DNA of 49,999 bases from contig JANREX010000009.1 of NCBI GenBank assembly GCA_030758115.1, forward strand, positions 1 through 49,999, given 5' to 3'. Shown piece by piece: positions 49,050 to 49,999 of this stretch. The notes below the pieces were generated by a model that was not told the DNA's origin, did no database searches, and saw only the letters and a program-made list of their open reading frames with translations. The position numbers and the translations under genes are program-made. The first letter of the stretch is position 1. Each line of letters starts with the position of its first letter. Source of the DNA: Paracoccaceae bacterium. GTDB taxonomy: Bacteria; Pseudomonadota; Alphaproteobacteria; Rhodobacterales; Rhodobacteraceae.

Positions 49050-49763
49050 TCAGGCGACGATCAGGCCCCGGCTGATGGCGCGCGCCACCGCATGGGTGGT
49101 GTTCAGCGCACCCAGTTTCAGCCGGGCGCTTTCGATATAGGCCCGCAAGGTATGTTCCGAGATCGACAGCGAATTGGCCACCTGCGCGCGGCTGTAGCCC
49201 ATGGCCAGAAGGGTCATGGCATCGACCTCGCGCGGGGAAAGCGCTTGCGCGGGGGCAGGCGTGCGCCCCGGCTGAAACTCCAGCGCCTTGCTGTTGAAGT
49301 AATGCGCGATCAGGATCAGGTCGCGGCTGTTGCGCTGCTCGAAGGCGGCCCATGTCACATCATCGGCGTCATGGCTGACCGTGAACAGGGCAAACTGCCC
49401 GTTGGGGCCGCGGATCGGGACGGAAAACCCCTGATGCCCCACCCCATGTGCGATGGCGTCGGCCTGAAAGGCGCGCTGCGCCTTGCCGGACCAGTCCAGC
49501 CGCTTCCAGTCCACGGGTTGGAAATGCTGCTTGCAGCCCTGCACCACAGGATCGATCCGCAGGTAATCGCGGTCCACATAGCGAGCGACCCAGTCGGCCG
49601 AATAGGTGCCGCAGCCATACTGTTCGCCATCGGCGCTGACCCAGTGATAGACCATGTGGAGCACGCCGAAGGCATCCCGCAGCGCCTCGATGGCATGCTG
49701 CATGTCGCCCGGCGCCTTGGCGCCTTCTAGCGTTTCAAGTATCCGCTCCAGCCCGCTCTTCAT
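49050..49763 (-). CDS. luxR: LuxR-family quorum-sensing transcriptional regulator
   Basis: 237 residues. The N-terminal autoinducer-binding domain keeps the signature residues W58, Y62, D71, P72 and W86, with G112 where TraR/LuxR have the conserved glycine. The C-terminal LuxR helix-turn-helix is LSPREVDAMTLLAMGYSRAQ, VANSLSISEHTLRAYIES, about 174-211. It is therefore expected to bind the luxI product. The start overlaps the small upstream gene by 29 nt, and the ribosome-binding site is weak, suggesting translational coupling. Confidence 0.94.
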   Translation of the reverse strand: MKSGLERILETLEGAKAPGDMQHAIEALRDAFGVLHMVYHWVSADGEQYGCGTYSADWVARYVDRDYLRIDPVVQGCKQHFQPVDWKRLDWSGKAQRAFQADAIAHGVGHQGFSVPIRGPNGQFALFTVSHDADDVTWAAFEQRNSRDLILIAHYFNSKALEFQPGRTPAPAQALSPREVDAMTLLAMGYSRAQVANSLSISEHTLRAYIESARLKLGALNTTHAVARAISRGLIVA

Positions 49764-49923
49764 CCATCCGCAACGCCATTGGCGCCTCCAAGCGATTGGA
49801 TGTCATCTCGATAAGGGCGATGTCGCGGGTAAGGTCCAGTTGCCGCGCCAGCAGGGTCATGCCATTTGACACCGCAAATGTACTGAGGTCCGAGATGACG
49901 TCCAGAAGCCATTCGTTCTTCAT
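49735..49923 (-). CDS. Small conserved-type protein preceding luxR
   Basis: 62 residues, no signal or membrane helix: MKNEWLLDVISDLSTFAVSN then GMTLLARQLDLTRDIALIEM. Short proteins with this plan (WLLDVLxDL ... LAxQLDxTR) occur widely in Rhodobacteraceae as I recall, often by regulatory genes; function unknown. AAGG stands five bases before the ATG. It overlaps luxR by 29 nt and lies directly behind a CtrA-type site, so it is probably the first gene of the luxR transcript. Confidence 0.65.
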   Translation of the reverse strand: MKNEWLLDVISDLSTFAVSNGMTLLARQLDLTRDIALIEMTSNRLEAPMALRMDEERAGADT

Positions 49924-49945
49924 GATGACCTTGCCCCGAAACTAG

Positions 49946-49960
49946 TTAAGGAATGATTAA
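49946..49960 (-). promoter_or_regulatory. CtrA-type binding site upstream of the quorum-sensing genes
   Basis: TTAA (49946-49949), seven bases, TTAA (49957-49960), followed by C: a full match to the TTAA-N7-TTAA consensus of the alphaproteobacterial response regulator CtrA. It is 23 nt upstream of the small protein start at 49923. CtrA control is inferred from the motif only. Confidence 0.6.
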
Positions 49961-49999
49961 CACAACCAGGCTGCGCTTGGGATGAAACGCTCCGGTAGC

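Overview
The window is a compact, GC-rich chromosomal segment with no phage, insertion sequence, rRNA, tRNA or CRISPR array that I can see. Gene content points to an alphaproteobacterium of the Rhodobacteraceae (Roseobacter/Rhodobacter group): the atpHAGDC order without atpB/E/F, a CIRCE-controlled groESL pair, homospermidine synthase, a Hint-domain exoprotein, DUF2125 and DUF2161 proteins, TIGR02186 paired with TauE/SafE, and an acyl-homoserine-lactone LuxI/LuxR pair next to a small Rhodobacterales-type protein. I cannot name the genus.

Layout, left to right. 1-1924: groEL (cut by the window edge) and groES, read leftward from one promoter with a perfect CIRCE operator. 1961-5638: DUF2161 nuclease-fold protein, Mn-dependent pyrophosphatase, small secreted protein, HAD hydrolase and MaoC hydratase. 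5640-6575: an anomalous patch holding a DUF4123-like fragment, a second broken frame and an intact secreted orphan. 6682-9136: ribF, a cysteine-cluster protein and threonine aldolase, overlapping each other. 9193-10633: alpha/beta hydrolase and DsbA-like isomerase. 10751-12134: prs and an H-type lectin, convergent. 12249-17143: F1-ATPase operon with a clear terminator. 17484-22521: methyltransferase, gloB, clpA, M23 peptidase. 22546-25413: a MotA/ExbB-like and MotB/OmpA-like membrane pair with a very long periplasmic coiled coil. 25483-31389: chaC, DUF2125, extensin-like/tyrosine/histidine genes (hisC-tyrC-extensin operon), homospermidine synthase. 31451-32265: rpsD with its own promoter and terminator. 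32356-34649: a 24-codon lipoprotein, a Hint protein and an LpxR-like outer-membrane protein. 34888-39320: a CPA1 antiporter with a cyclic-nucleotide-type domain, then nfu, tsaB, rimI. 39496-44136: a complete BMP-type (nucleoside) ABC importer. 44236-45941: TauE/SafE with TIGR02186. 46014-48271: helicase and SDR. 48317-49923: luxI, luxR and a small protein, with a CtrA-type box upstream.

Most of the window is housekeeping. What deserves a second look: the decayed DUF4123/toxin-like patch with a surviving secreted protein; the unusual motor-like membrane pair; a CtrA-type TTAA-N7-TTAA site in front of the quorum-sensing genes; a repeated 3'-end architecture in which stop codons sit inside terminator hairpins, twice followed by a nearly identical TTCTTCTTGCCT motif; a 24-residue lipoprotein; and a T-rich repeat in front of the Hint gene. 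I did not find a clear multi-gene defence system.
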